Shown here: in pieces, positions 50,706-59,076 of the stretch
Layout: every line of letters begins with the position of its first letter
Numbering within the stretch: position 1 is the stretch's first letter
Source: Algivirga pacifica
GTDB taxonomy: Bacteria; Bacteroidota; Bacteroidia; Cytophagales; Flammeovirgaceae
Direction of reading: 5' to 3'
DNA: 64,000 nucleotides
Assembly (NCBI RefSeq): GCF_039543525.1
Contig: NZ_BAABJX010000043.1
Location: 4,214-68,213 of the forward strand
The notes under the pieces: generated by a model
The model's input: only the letters and a program-made list of their open reading frames with translations
The model's database searches: none
What the model was told of the DNA's origin: nothing
Made by a program: the position numbers and the translations under genes

Positions 50706-51591
50706 GAGAGAGTATTATTATGAGTGTCACTCATGATGGATTGGAGGGTAGTATTGTAGATTTCTATAACGGAGCGAAGTCATCAGAAAAAACCAAGGTT
50801 CAGGAGTATCTCCAGAAGCTGGATAATTTAGAAGGAAAAGGGATCACTTTAGACGCTTTGCATACCAGTAAAAAAACACTTTCACTCATTCATGAAAAGA
50901 GCGGAGTCTACCTCTGCCAGGTGAAAGGGAATCAAAAGCATCTCTTGGAAGATCTTGAGCATATAGCGGAACATCTTCCGTATCAAAGTACATCACATAC
51001 TGTTGAAAAAGGTCATGGAAGAATTGAAACAAGAAGTGCCTTTCAATATAGTGTAAATCATGAAGTACTTGATCAGGGATGGGAGAGCACAGGCATAAAG
51101 ACTTTTGCACTTATCAAGCGAGAAACTATTAACATGAAAACGGGTGGGATTACTGAGAATAATTCAATATATATATCTAATAATGAGTTAAATGCTGCAT
51201 CATTTCAATCGTTATGTAGAGCTCATTGGTCAGTGGAAGTTAATAATCACACGAGAGATACAGTCTTTGGTGAGGATCACTTCAAAAGCTTTGACAGTGA
51301 CTTGCAAAGATCGGTAGCTTCTATTTTGAGTTATATTCATAATGGCATGAATAAGATGGTCAAAAGTAGAAGTATTAAGCGACTAAAAGAAGACATGATC
51401 TACTCTTTCAAAGACGTGTGGCGCTTCTTTGAAATGTGCTGAGAAAATTTTTATGAACAAGCCGTGTCTTTACCGAAAGGATAGGAGAATTTTCACAAAT
51501 TCATTTCAGGAATTATGGATGGCTAATGCTATTGGAATGATAGGATAGTATCGATGCCCGTTATTGTAGAGCAATGCTTTTTAGTAAAATC

Positions 51592-51626
51592 GAAGAAAAG
51601 AATAAAGAAAAGATACAGCAATTGAT
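51592..51626 (+). repeat. 35-bp direct repeat, copy 1, before the acetyltransferase gene
   Basis: GAAGAAAAGAATAAAGAAAA and 15 more bases recur at 52828-52862 with two differences. Here it lies inside a 19-codon open frame (51574-51633, MLFSKIEEKNKEKIQQLIG) whose stop overlaps the acetyltransferase ATG (ATGA). Confidence 0.65.
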
Positions 51627-51629
51627 AGG

Positions 51630-52247
51630 ATGAAAGGACCCGATAAAAATACGATTTACCCATTGGAGCATTACGACAGACTTTGCTTCCTGAAAAATAT
51701 CATTAAGAACCCTAATATTATTGTGGGGGATTATACCTACTATGATGATTTTGAAAACGTAGAGAACTTTGAGAAAAATGTAAAGTACCACTTTGATTTT
51801 GTAGGCGACAAGCTTATCATCGGTAAGTTTTGTATGATTGCCTCTGATGTCAAGTTTATCATGAATGGCGCCAATCACTTAAGCCAAGCGTTGAGCACTT
51901 ATCCTTTTGCCATTTTTGGCAATGGATGGGAAAAGGCCATGGAAGGAAAATCATATCCACAAAAAGGAGATATCGTAATTGGTAATGATGTTTGGATCGG
52001 TTACAATGCAACCATTATGGCGGGGGTTACCATCGGGGATGGTGCTATCATTGCGACAAATGCGACAGTAGTGAAGGATGTTGAGCCTTATTCGATAGTA
52101 GGAGGGAATCCTGCCCAAGAAATAAGGAAGCGCTTTTCGGAAGAAGAGATTCAAAAGCTATTGGAACTGAAATGGTGGGATTGGGATCTTGATAAGATTA
52201 CTAGAAATGTGCAACATCTGACGGGGAATGATTTGGATGCTTTATAA
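51630..52247 (+). CDS. Vat/CatB-type xenobiotic O-acetyltransferase
   Basis: A 205-residue hexapeptide-repeat acyltransferase. The segments NPNIIVGDYTYYDD (27-40), VKYHFDFVGDKLIIGKFCMIA (51-71), KFIMNGANH with catalytic H83, and IGNDVWIGYNATIMAGVTIG are characteristic of streptogramin-A (Vat) and CatB chloramphenicol acetyltransferases. These use acetyl-CoA to modify a hydroxyl of the drug. In environmental Bacteroidota such proteins may have other substrates, so resistance is only a possibility. It has neither a partner gene nor a promoter of the classic type and is bounded by direct repeats. Confidence 0.88.
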   Translation: MKGPDKNTIYPLEHYDRLCFLKNIIKNPNIIVGDYTYYDDFENVENFEKNVKYHFDFVGDKLIIGKFCMIASDVKFIMNGANHLSQALSTYPFAIFGNGWEKAMEGKSYPQKGDIVIGNDVWIGYNATIMAGVTIGDGAIIATNATVVKDVEPYSIVGGNPAQEIRKRFSEEEIQKLLELKWWDWDLDKITRNVQHLTGNDLDAL

Positions 52248-52864
52248 AGATAAGTTTGGACTAGCAAATATGACTATAATCTTATTCGTCAGTCTATATA
52301 TTATAACTCATTTATTATCTAAATTTACCATATATCCATTTTACTTGATTTTTCCATAAAAAAAACTGCCCCATTCACATATAGTTTCTATGAATGGGAA
52401 GACTTACTGTTCGCAGTTAGCTTTCTATTTTTTACAAAGGGTGCTGGTTCAAGATTCATCTTGGACCCACAATGACGAAAGCATTTGCTTTCGTGTTACC
52501 TATTTCATAACAATTCGGAATCGTTACATGACGTGCATGCTTCCATCATTTCCAGTTCAAGGACATCCTTGAACTAACATCCATTGATCACAGCTAGTAG
52601 ACGTCACCTATAACGGGGTTGTATGCTACCTAAACCCTGAAAGGGTGACATCACATAGGGGCGGGATTTATCCCGTCACTTGACGAAACAGGACGATTTT
52701 TTATTCGATCTATCAATCCATCACCAACCTCCATTTTTCACTCATACCACCCGAGCGTGGACGCTCGTCGAAAGCGCTTTTAGGTCTTATCATTACATGA
52801 CGTGGCGGAGCCTAAGACCAGTGTCGGGAAGAAAAGAATAAAGAGAAGATTCAGCAATTGATTT
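52248..52864. repeat. Gene-free block with R2 palindromes and a terminator-like hairpin
   Basis: A hairpin CCCATTCA / TGAATGGG (52370-52398), preceded by A8 on the plus strand, could end minus-strand transcription. A block at about 52628-52828 repeats the order seen at 23250-23480 (GGGTGACATCACATAGGGGC, TTATTCGATCTATCAATCC, GAGCGTGGACGCTCG). The second 35-bp direct repeat follows at 52828. No gene is supported. Confidence 0.65.
52828..52862 (+). repeat. 35-bp direct repeat, copy 2
   Basis: Matches 51592-51626 at 33 of 35 positions (GAAGAAAAGAATAAAGAGAA and 15 more bases). It ends 2 bp before the stop codon of cysE (minus strand). It encloses the acetyltransferase gene together with copy 1, as if a cassette had been inserted or duplicated between them. 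Confidence 0.65.
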
Positions 52865-53707
52865 TTAGATCTCAAAATCAATCGCCGCATTCTCCTTCAC
52901 TTCCTCATTATTTCTAATCTTTACTTCACTGCGGTGATAGACCACAGAATTAGGGGCTAAGCTGGAAGTCAACCATACGTTACCACCCACTACACTATTT
53001 TTGCCAATAATAGTATGTCCACCAAGAATTGTACTTCCGGCATAGATCACCACATTATCCTCAATCGTAGGATGACGCTTGATCTCTGCCATGCTCTTCT
53101 CTACACTTAAGGCTCCCAAGGTTACCCCTTGATATATTTTGACGTGATCTCCAATCTCACAGGTTTCTCCGATAACAATTCCGGTACCGTGGTCCATACA
53201 GAAAGAATGACCAATTTTTGCGCCGGGGTGAATATCAATTCCTGTTTTGCGGTGGGCATATTCTGAGAATAGGCGTGGGATGATAGGGATTTTTAGCTGA
53301 TAGATAATATGTGCCATACGGTAAACATAGGTAGCAAAGAATCCCGGATAGGCCAAAATAACTTCTTCAATATGCTTGGCTGCAGGGTCTCCGGCCAATA
53401 GGGCACGGGCATCATCCATAATCATGGTGTAAGCATCCGGTAGGGCTTTGAAAAAGGTGTTGCATATTTCTTCTATATTCACCTCAAACTCATCCCTTAA
53501 AGGAAGAAGGAGTTCCTGAAACTTACCCTTTAACTTATAAAAAGAAAGCTCAGCGGCCATGGCTCCTTGCTCATGACCTGAGACTACTGGGAAAAGAAAG
53601 TTATACAGGCTATCGATAAAGTCTTCCGCTTTTTCTTTTGGGGGGGTATGCATACAACATTTGTTTTCCTGTATGCGGGCATATATCTTTTTGAAATCTT
53701 TCATCAC
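52865..53707 (-). CDS. cysE: Serine O-acetyltransferase
   Basis: Catalyses acetyl-CoA-dependent O-acetylation of L-serine, the first step of cysteine synthesis. The protein has 280 residues with a helical N-terminal domain (1-140) and a left-handed beta-helix: DIHPGAKIGHSFCMDHGTGIVIGETCEIGD (the MDHGTG active-site loop), then IKRHPTIEDNVVIYAGSTILGG. The sequence resembles the EpsC group of serine acetyltransferases. The second ATG (53704) is an alternative start. No cysK gene is adjacent. It is divergent from the copper operon across a region containing a dyad. Confidence 0.93.
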   Translation of the reverse strand: MMKDFKKIYARIQENKCCMHTPPKEKAEDFIDSLYNFLFPVVSGHEQGAMAAELSFYKLKGKFQELLLPLRDEFEVNIEEICNTFFKALPDAYTMIMDDARALLAGDPAAKHIEEVILAYPGFFATYVYRMAHIIYQLKIPIIPRLFSEYAHRKTGIDIHPGAKIGHSFCMDHGTGIVIGETCEIGDHVKIYQGVTLGALSVEKSMAEIKRHPTIEDNVVIYAGSTILGGHTIIGKNSVVGGNVWLTSSLAPNSVVYHRSEVKIRNNEEVKENAAIDFEI

Positions 53708-53760
53708 TACTTCAATTTATTTTCAATGAAACTAGGCACACTGAAAATGGTCACTGTTGT

Positions 53761-53795
53761 TTACATTTATTAATGTACGAAATTAACAAATGTAA
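53761..53795. promoter_or_regulatory. Dyad-symmetric operator candidate between cysE and the copper operon
   Basis: TTACATTTATTAAT (53761-53774) and ATTAACAAATGTAA (53782-53795) are complementary at 13 of 14 positions, with 7 nt between them. A TATATTTG -7-like box lies 14 bp downstream on the plus strand (53809-53816) in front of the copper operon. The position suggests a regulator controlling one or both divergent genes; the regulator is unknown. Confidence 0.55.
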
Positions 53796-53854
53796 GATTT
53801 GAGTTATCTATATTTGCATTTATAAACAAAGTTAGCAAACTATTCTTCAAATCA

Positions 53855-54253
53855 GTGAAACAAATGTCTATCAAATCAAGCCTTAGCTTTTATGTGCTTT
53901 CAGCCTTTATGTTGCTGAACGCATTGGCTATGCCTTTGCTGGTGGTGGACTATGAGTACAGAAAAGAGATGATCGAAGAATTGTTTTGCATCAATAAGGA
54001 TAAACCTGAATTGCAATGTCATGGGCAGTGTCACCTGAAAGGTGAGCTGGAAGATACCCAGGAGCAGCAGAAAAAGCAGGAGGGAAAAGGCGGTATTGTA
54101 ATCGCTCCCAATGCTTTGGCTGAGGAATTGATTCAGGAATCCCCTTTTCTTTTCTCTACTTTGTTGACCACCGAGGAGGAAGTCCCTCCTTACCGCCTTC
54201 TTTGGAAGGATACCCACCTTTATGATATTTTTCATCCTCCCCGGTTCGTTTAA
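53855..54253 (+). CDS. Small membrane/secreted protein with CxxxC motif, copper operon
   Basis: 132 residues with an N-terminal hydrophobic signal or anchor (about 9-31), then FCINKDKPELQCHGQCHLK, a cysteine/histidine cluster (C-x10-C-x3-C-H) suited to metal binding, and a Gln/Lys/Glu-rich linker. Small proteins with an 'N-K-x-K-P-x-L-x-C-x-G-x-C-x-L' motif precede TonB copper receptors in other Bacteroidota as far as I remember. The next gene starts about 260 bp downstream, after an R2-like repeat. Confidence 0.7.
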   Translation: MKQMSIKSSLSFYVLSAFMLLNALAMPLLVVDYEYRKEMIEELFCINKDKPELQCHGQCHLKGELEDTQEQQKKQEGKGGIVIAPNALAEELIQESPFLFSTLLTTEEEVPPYRLLWKDTHLYDIFHPPRFV

Positions 54254-54342
54254 TTTTCTTCTTTTCTAGGGATATATAACTGCTATTGATAGGAGTTGTA
54301 CGATTAGCTGTACCACCAGGTGGTACCACTAAGTGGTATTAC

Positions 54343-54402
54343 TAGTCGTAGCGTCCACGCTACGACTTTACCATCGTTTGAGCGTCTTCGCTCAAGTACA
54401 CT
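54343..54402. repeat. R2-type short hairpins
   Basis: CGTAGCGTCCACGCTACG (54347-54364) and TTGAGCGTCTTCGCTCAA (54378-54395) are two strong hairpins with 4-nt loops in the 54254-54514 gap, which otherwise looks empty. The first is the complement of the unit at 23447. Confidence 0.7.
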
Positions 54403-54514
54403 TAAAGTATGACGTAGCTGTCTTAGTACTTAGTATCCAAAAAGCACCACTATTGACTAGTTACGGGTATCCTATGCCCAAAATTTTACGAAACCACATT
54501 TAGAAAAAATCAAG

Positions 54515-55399
54515 ATGAAAAATATATATATCGTATTCGCTATTGCATTTGCCTTTTTGTTCACTGCTTGTTCTGAGGAGAACACCGTGGACCCCATGCT
54601 TAACTACACCAAAGTAGAGACGATCACACTTCCTAATACGGGATTGGAAGCAACTGTTTGGAGTGTAGAGGAAACTCTTTTTGCAGGGTACAACAAAATG
54701 ATGGTTACCCTACAAGATGCAGAAGGTAATGCCGTAACCACTCCATCCGTAAAATGGATGCCTATGATGGCGATGGACGGAGGACACAGCCACTCGGCTC
54801 CAACGGACCAACCGGTATTGAACGCTGATAATGGAGTATACGAAGGAGGAGTTACCTTCGTCATGCCAAGCATGGGTGGCGCTTGGACGCTGATGTTGGA
54901 AGTGACGGAAGGAGAGCAAATGGATATGCATACCCTCCCGATTACGGTAATGGACAAGAATAGTACTTTTGCGATTCAGCAGGCAAACTATCAAACCATT
55001 ATTCGTAAGCAGGTAGGAGAGACACGTTATTTCTTTGCATACTACTTTAAGGAAGATATGCCAAGAGTAGGAGAGCAGGAAATCGTGATTGCCGCTTACA
55101 AGATGATGCCAATGGATCATGGAAGCATGCGTACGGCAGAAGGTATGATGGATCACGGTACGGGTTTTATGCCTGTAACAGACCTAAGTATTGAGTTGGA
55201 AGCTTATATGCCATCAATGGGACATGGCGCTCCTGAAGGCCAACAACCTATGCATAAGATGCACGGACATTACGAAGGGACTATCAACTTCAATATGACA
55301 GGAGACTGGCAGCTGAAAACCCGTATCAAAATGGGTGAGGAAGTGTTGGTCAACAGCATGGACGTGGAAGAGGATCTGTCTTTCTACCTTGAATTCTAA
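54515..55399 (+). CDS. Met/His-rich lipoprotein (copper binding candidate)
   Basis: 294 residues with a lipobox ending at C19 (LFTAC). The mature part has Ig-like strands similar to FixH/YtkA-type domains (GYNKMMVTLQDAEGNAV). It has several Met- and His-rich stretches: KWMPMMAMDGGHSHS, AAYKMMPMDHGSMR, GMMDHGTGFMP, AYMPSMGHG and MHKMHGHYEG. Such clusters bind Cu(I)/Cu(II) in other bacteria. It is followed 5 bp later by the receptor gene, so the two are co-transcribed. Confidence 0.8.
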   Translation: MKNIYIVFAIAFAFLFTACSEENTVDPMLNYTKVETITLPNTGLEATVWSVEETLFAGYNKMMVTLQDAEGNAVTTPSVKWMPMMAMDGGHSHSAPTDQPVLNADNGVYEGGVTFVMPSMGGAWTLMLEVTEGEQMDMHTLPITVMDKNSTFAIQQANYQTIIRKQVGETRYFFAYYFKEDMPRVGEQEIVIAAYKMMPMDHGSMRTAEGMMDHGTGFMPVTDLSIELEAYMPSMGHGAPEGQQPMHKMHGHYEGTINFNMTGDWQLKTRIKMGEEVLVNSMDVEEDLSFYLEF

Positions 55400-55404
55400 G
55401 TCCA

Positions 55405-57411
55405 ATGAGACTAAAAGCAGTAATGCTAGGTGTGTTTTTGGGACTGTGGGGGATCTCACAGGCCCAAAGACATACAATACATCAAGATACCATTGCGACA
55501 AGCGTATTGCAAGAAGTAGTGGTAGAGGGAGAAGGTGCTCAGGATTTTTATATTCCTGAGAAACAATCTTCTCTGGAACGCATCATGGACCGAACATCTT
55601 CGGTAAATCTTATCAAGAGGGGAAACTATGCCCAGGAGCCCGTGATACAAGGACTCTCAGCGGGGCAAATCAATATTACGGTAGATGGAATGCATGTTTT
55701 CGGTGCTTGTACCGACCGTATGGATCCCGTATCCTCTTATGTAGAAACCAACAATCTATCAGCCTTGCAGATTGAAGAAGGAGCCAATGGCAATATACAT
55801 GGATCCACCATTGGTGGGGCGTTGAATATGGTATCTCCCGCACCTGTAGTGAAAAGTGAGCAGCCATGGAGTGGAGGGCTTGGAGCTACCTATCACTCCG
55901 TTTCCAATGGACAGGATTATTTGGGTAACTTAAATTATGCAGCAGGAAAATGGGGAGTACGCTATTCCGGAGGTTGGAGGAAACATCAGAACTATCTTCA
56001 TGGTAAGGGAAAACAAGTAGATTTCTCTCAATATACCAAGATGAATCACTCCCTAAATCTACGCTACTTATTGAATGAAAGTAGTGCGCTGAGGCTTTCC
56101 CTAATTATGGATGATGCCCGGGATGTGGGTTATCCGGCTTTGCCGATGGATGTGTCTTCGGCAAAAGGGAATCTGTATGGACTAACTTATGAGTGGTATC
56201 CGGAACAGGGGAGTTTACATCATCTCCAAGCCAAAATATATGGCAATAACATTACACACATCATGGATGACTCCAAACGTCCAGACGTTCCTATTCGTAT
56301 GGATATGCCGGGCTGGTCGGATACCTATGGAGGCTTTGTGGAGACAATGTGGCAATGGGGACGCCATCAGTTGATGCTGAAGACTGATGTGTATACCAAT
56401 GATGTTAGGGCTGAAATGACAATGTACCCCAATCAGGAAGGTGGAATACCTATGTTTATGCTGACCTGGGCTGATACCCGCAGGACCGTTGGAGGCGTTT
56501 ATGCCCGTCAGTCTACCCAATGGACAACGCAATGGAAAACGAATATTTCCTTAAGAATGGACTATGCGCATACTTTGATGACGTCTACTTTTGGAAAACA
56601 GCAGTTCCAGACCTTAGGGTATGCAATTGAGGGAGCGGATGAGCGTCTATTAGTTAGTCCTCAGTTGGAGGTTCATTACCAACCTTCTGAGCAATGGAAG
56701 TTTTCTATGCAGGGAGCTTATACTAGTAGACAGCCGACGATTACTGAAATCTATGGTTTTTACCTTTTTAATCGTTTTGATGGGTATGACTATGTCGGTA
56801 GTCCGGACATTAAGAATGAGAAGGCGTGGCAATGGAGTGCTAAAGCCTCCCATGAGACAGAGCAGTTACAACTAGGGGTAAGTACCTTTGCTTACCTGTT
56901 TCGGGATTATATTATGGGAGTAACAGATCCATCCCTCAACCGCATGACAGTAGGTGCTAAAGGAGTGAAGCGTTATACCAATATCCCTTCGGCTTATATG
57001 GTTGGAGCAAATGCCAATGCGCATTGGTGGTTAACAAAGGACTTAAGTACCAAGACCACTTTGCAATATACGCACGGTAGATTAGAGGATGGGGATGGGT
57101 TGCCTATGATGCTTCCGTTGCGTTGGCAACAAGCCTTGCGTTACCAGTATAAGCAGTGGCAGTTGCAGGCAGAGTATGAATATGCAAATCAGCAGAATGA
57201 GATAAGCGAAGTATTTGAAGAGCAAGCTACGGAGGCTTATTACCTTGTAAACTTACGTGCTGAATATGAAGTGGAATGGCAAGGGAAAAGAGGCCATATT
57301 CAGGTAGGGGTAGATAATTTATTGGATGCCTATTACCGTACCCATTTGGATTGGGGAGGAATTTATCGCCCAGGCAGGGATATTTATGTAGGAATGAATA
57401 TTATTTTTTAA
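55405..57411 (+). CDS. OprC-like TonB-dependent copper receptor
   Basis: 668 residues with a signal peptide to about residue 20 (ISQAQ), a plug domain (about 45-160) and a beta-barrel ending in FGMNIIF-type aromatic sequence (VGMNIIF). In the plug, GACTDRMDP contains C102 and M106 (CxxxM); a further HIM (H285, M287) occurs in the barrel. CxxxM plus HxM is the copper site described for OprC of Pseudomonas. There is no carboxypeptidase-like N-terminal domain. Together with the Met-rich lipoprotein and the CxxxC protein it makes a coherent copper-uptake or copper-handling unit; the substrate is inferred, not proven. Confidence 0.88.
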   Translation: MRLKAVMLGVFLGLWGISQAQRHTIHQDTIATSVLQEVVVEGEGAQDFYIPEKQSSLERIMDRTSSVNLIKRGNYAQEPVIQGLSAGQINITVDGMHVFGACTDRMDPVSSYVETNNLSALQIEEGANGNIHGSTIGGALNMVSPAPVVKSEQPWSGGLGATYHSVSNGQDYLGNLNYAAGKWGVRYSGGWRKHQNYLHGKGKQVDFSQYTKMNHSLNLRYLLNESSALRLSLIMDDARDVGYPALPMDVSSAKGNLYGLTYEWYPEQGSLHHLQAKIYGNNITHIMDDSKRPDVPIRMDMPGWSDTYGGFVETMWQWGRHQLMLKTDVYTNDVRAEMTMYPNQEGGIPMFMLTWADTRRTVGGVYARQSTQWTTQWKTNISLRMDYAHTLMTSTFGKQQFQTLGYAIEGADERLLVSPQLEVHYQPSEQWKFSMQGAYTSRQPTITEIYGFYLFNRFDGYDYVGSPDIKNEKAWQWSAKASHETEQLQLGVSTFAYLFRDYIMGVTDPSLNRMTVGAKGVKRYTNIPSAYMVGANANAHWWLTKDLSTKTTLQYTHGRLEDGDGLPMMLPLRWQQALRYQYKQWQLQAEYEYANQQNEISEVFEEQATEAYYLVNLRAEYEVEWQGKRGHIQVGVDNLLDAYYRTHLDWGGIYRPGRDIYVGMNIIF

Positions 57412-57596
57412 TAGGTAGGGGCGATCCCAATGCTGTCAATTTAAGCTGAAAGTAAAAAGGTAGAAACTGGTCGTAGGGTCCTCCCTACGACCTGAAGCGG
57501 GTTTGCACTACTCTTTCTACATGCACTATTTCCTTAAGTTGACGGCATTGTCCCATGTGGTCGCCTCCAACTGCTCTGAGCGTCCACGCTCAAAAG
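57412..57596. repeat. Gap with R2-like hairpins
   Basis: GGTCGTAGGGTCCTCCCTAC, followed by GACC, forms a hairpin at 57470-57493; CTGAGCGTCCACGCTCAA follows at 57576-57593, overlapping the end of the methyltransferase gene. No gene lies in between. Confidence 0.6.
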
Positions 57597-58325
57597 CTAA
57601 GCCCTAAAGCCGCCTACATACGTCTTGCAAAGATTAAAGAACGCCTTACAAGTATCCAACATTTCTTTAGGCAATTGTCGCTTAGGGAATTGCTCCATAA
57701 TTTGTTGCTGTCCCCAAGGAGTCGTAAAATACCGTCGGAGACGTTCGTCCTGAGGATCTACAATTACTTCTATTTCATCTTGCCATTCATAGCGTACCGT
57801 CATGAGATTCGGCTCTGTACGGAGCAAAAGTTTGTAGGCTAAAGATTGTTTTTGTAGTTGATATAGAAATAATTCTCCAAAGTCAAAACGAACTTGATTC
57901 ATACCTATATCATTCTTCCTCACACAGACAATCTTGTTATCAATTTCAAGAGAAACCCATTCGTGAGAATCTTTAGGGGCAAGAAATTCCCCTAGCAAAG
58001 AAGGGACCTCTATATACCCCCTTTTACTTACCCTACTGAGCTCATGCAGTAATTGATCTGGATGGGGTACATGTTCCATGACGTGACAGCAAATCACATA
58101 GTCAAAAGCATTGTCTTCAAAAGGAAGACTTTCTCCATCAGCATTAATGAACTCCTGATGGCGGTATACTTTGAGGTTTCCGTTACGGTGGGTATCGTCG
58201 TCCTCATATTTATCTACAATAACATTAGCTCTGGGATGTGGATGGTTTCCTCCCCCTACATCGAGTACACGGTCCTTGGGGCGTATAGAAAGCGCCCATC
58301 GGGATGCGGGATTGTTAATTTTCAT
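57597..58325 (-). CDS. Class I SAM-dependent methyltransferase
   Basis: A 242-residue cytosolic methyltransferase. Motif I RVLDVGGGNHPHP (residues 19-31), an acidic residue in VIVDKYE, and DGESLPFEDNAFDYVICCHVMEHV (motifs II/III with the typical 'HVMEHVPHP') are clear. The C-terminal part is specific and unfamiliar. The substrate is unknown. Its last codons overlap an R2-like hairpin. Confidence 0.85.
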   Translation of the reverse strand: MKINNPASRWALSIRPKDRVLDVGGGNHPHPRANVIVDKYEDDDTHRNGNLKVYRHQEFINADGESLPFEDNAFDYVICCHVMEHVPHPDQLLHELSRVSKRGYIEVPSLLGEFLAPKDSHEWVSLEIDNKIVCVRKNDIGMNQVRFDFGELFLYQLQKQSLAYKLLLRTEPNLMTVRYEWQDEIEVIVDPQDERLRRYFTTPWGQQQIMEQFPKRQLPKEMLDTCKAFFNLCKTYVGGFRA

Positions 58326-58587
58326 AATAGTGCTTATTCAGCGTTATGAAACTGGATAGTGGTAAAACTGTCCAATTCAGTATAAGAAGAATCCTTTTTC
58401 CTATAATAGAATCCGTGTCTAGATAGTTCCTTTCTTTTTACTTACCCTGGTGCTTCAGGGATGTCTCCGGTTAAATTTTTTCTTTATAAAAGACTAGGGT
58501 TGAAAAGTACAATTATACTTTTCAACCCTAATTCATATGTTCCAAGCAAGCTCTAAGAGAAGTGATAAATAGGACATCATCTTTGGA
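58326..58587. other. Intergenic region with hairpin and element remnant
   Basis: A perfect 15-bp hairpin TAGGGTTGAAAAGTA / complement with a 6-nt loop (58495-58530) is probably the terminator of the minus-strand gene at 58588-59004. Just beside it, TTCCAAGCAAGCTCTAAGAG (58540-58559) is the isolated right end of the long-hairpin element found at 9491 and 12711. Confidence 0.65.
58495..58530 (-). terminator. Probable terminator of the STAS-like gene
   Basis: A perfect 15-bp stem with a 6-nt loop, followed on the minus strand by GTCTTTTATAAAG, about 60-90 bp after the stop codon at 58588. The T-run is short, so the call is moderate. Confidence 0.55.
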
Positions 58588-59004
58588 CTATTTTGTAACA
58601 GTGTCATTCGTTTTATTAAACTGATTAAGCCACTCTACAGCATTAACCTCATCCGTGAAAATCTTCGTTGGATTTTTAGGCTTATTTACTCGAATAAAAA
58701 AATTAGCCAACATTTTTACGATAGGGGAACTGATGACAATCGCACTGGCAAGGATATATTGATTGCCTTCATTGGCCAAGTAGTCTCTAGCGTCTTTTGA
58801 GACTTCCTTGACCGATTGAATATTAAATAAGCAGGGATAGGTTGTTTTATTGGAGAATAAAATACGGTCCTGTACACACTCTTCCGCAACTTTCAGGGAT
58901 AGCTCATTCATAGGTTTATAATCATAGAATAAAATGCCATCCGACAGGTATATTTCAGCAAACTGCGTTTCACTCTTTTTTATAATATTCCTTACGTTGT
59001 TCAT
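58588..59004 (-). CDS. SpoIIAA/STAS-like fold protein (138 aa)
   Basis: A soluble protein, FAEIYLSDGILFYDYKPMNELSL then LFNIQSVKEVSKDARDYLANEGNQYILASAIVISSPIVKMLANFF. The pattern corresponds to the small SpoIIAA-like (DUF7793-type) proteins of Bacteroidota, which often sit beside signalling genes. It is divergent from the oxoamine-synthase fusion gene, with 72 bp between the start codons, so the two may share regulation. Function unknown. Confidence 0.65.
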   Translation of the reverse strand: MNNVRNIIKKSETQFAEIYLSDGILFYDYKPMNELSLKVAEECVQDRILFSNKTTYPCLFNIQSVKEVSKDARDYLANEGNQYILASAIVISSPIVKMLANFFIRVNKPKNPTKIFTDEVNAVEWLNQFNKTNDTVTK

Positions 59005-59076
59005 TGGATTGCAGGGTTAGGAGCTTTGTTAATAAATATTAACTTAAGAAAAGCTATGACCAATTAAAATAAAACA

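Larger units (their letters stand above)
49086..51442 (+). pseudogene. ISAs1-family DDE transposase, split by an IS insertion
   Basis: The 5' part (49086-49503) encodes the N-terminal domain (LPDTRDNRGKQHELAFVIIL) with the first catalytic Asp region WMAIDGKELRGS. The 3' part (from 50715) gives MSVTHDGLEGSIVDFYNG, then VYLCQVKGNQKHL, and CRAHWSVEVNNHTRDTVFGED with the C-terminal glutamate region. Joining the parts at the duplicated GAGAGAGTA restores one uninterrupted frame of 382 codons, the family's usual length. It is therefore broken only by the insertion. Confidence 0.88.
49012..51467 (+). mobile_element. ISAs1-like insertion sequence, interrupted by an IS4-like element
   Basis: Ends ACACGGCTTGTTCATAAAAA (left) and its complement (right, ...AACAAGCCGTGT) are perfect over about 20 bp. 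The 8-bp target duplication CTTTACCG is found at 49004-49011 and 51468-51475. Without the inner IS and one of its target copies the element is 1245 bp, the normal size for ISAs1. It carries one transposase gene, split by the inner element. Confidence 0.88.

Noticed and set aside
57555..57842. A 95-aa ORF opposite the methyltransferase end
   Set aside because: Antisense to a well-supported methyltransferase; begins in an R2 hairpin.
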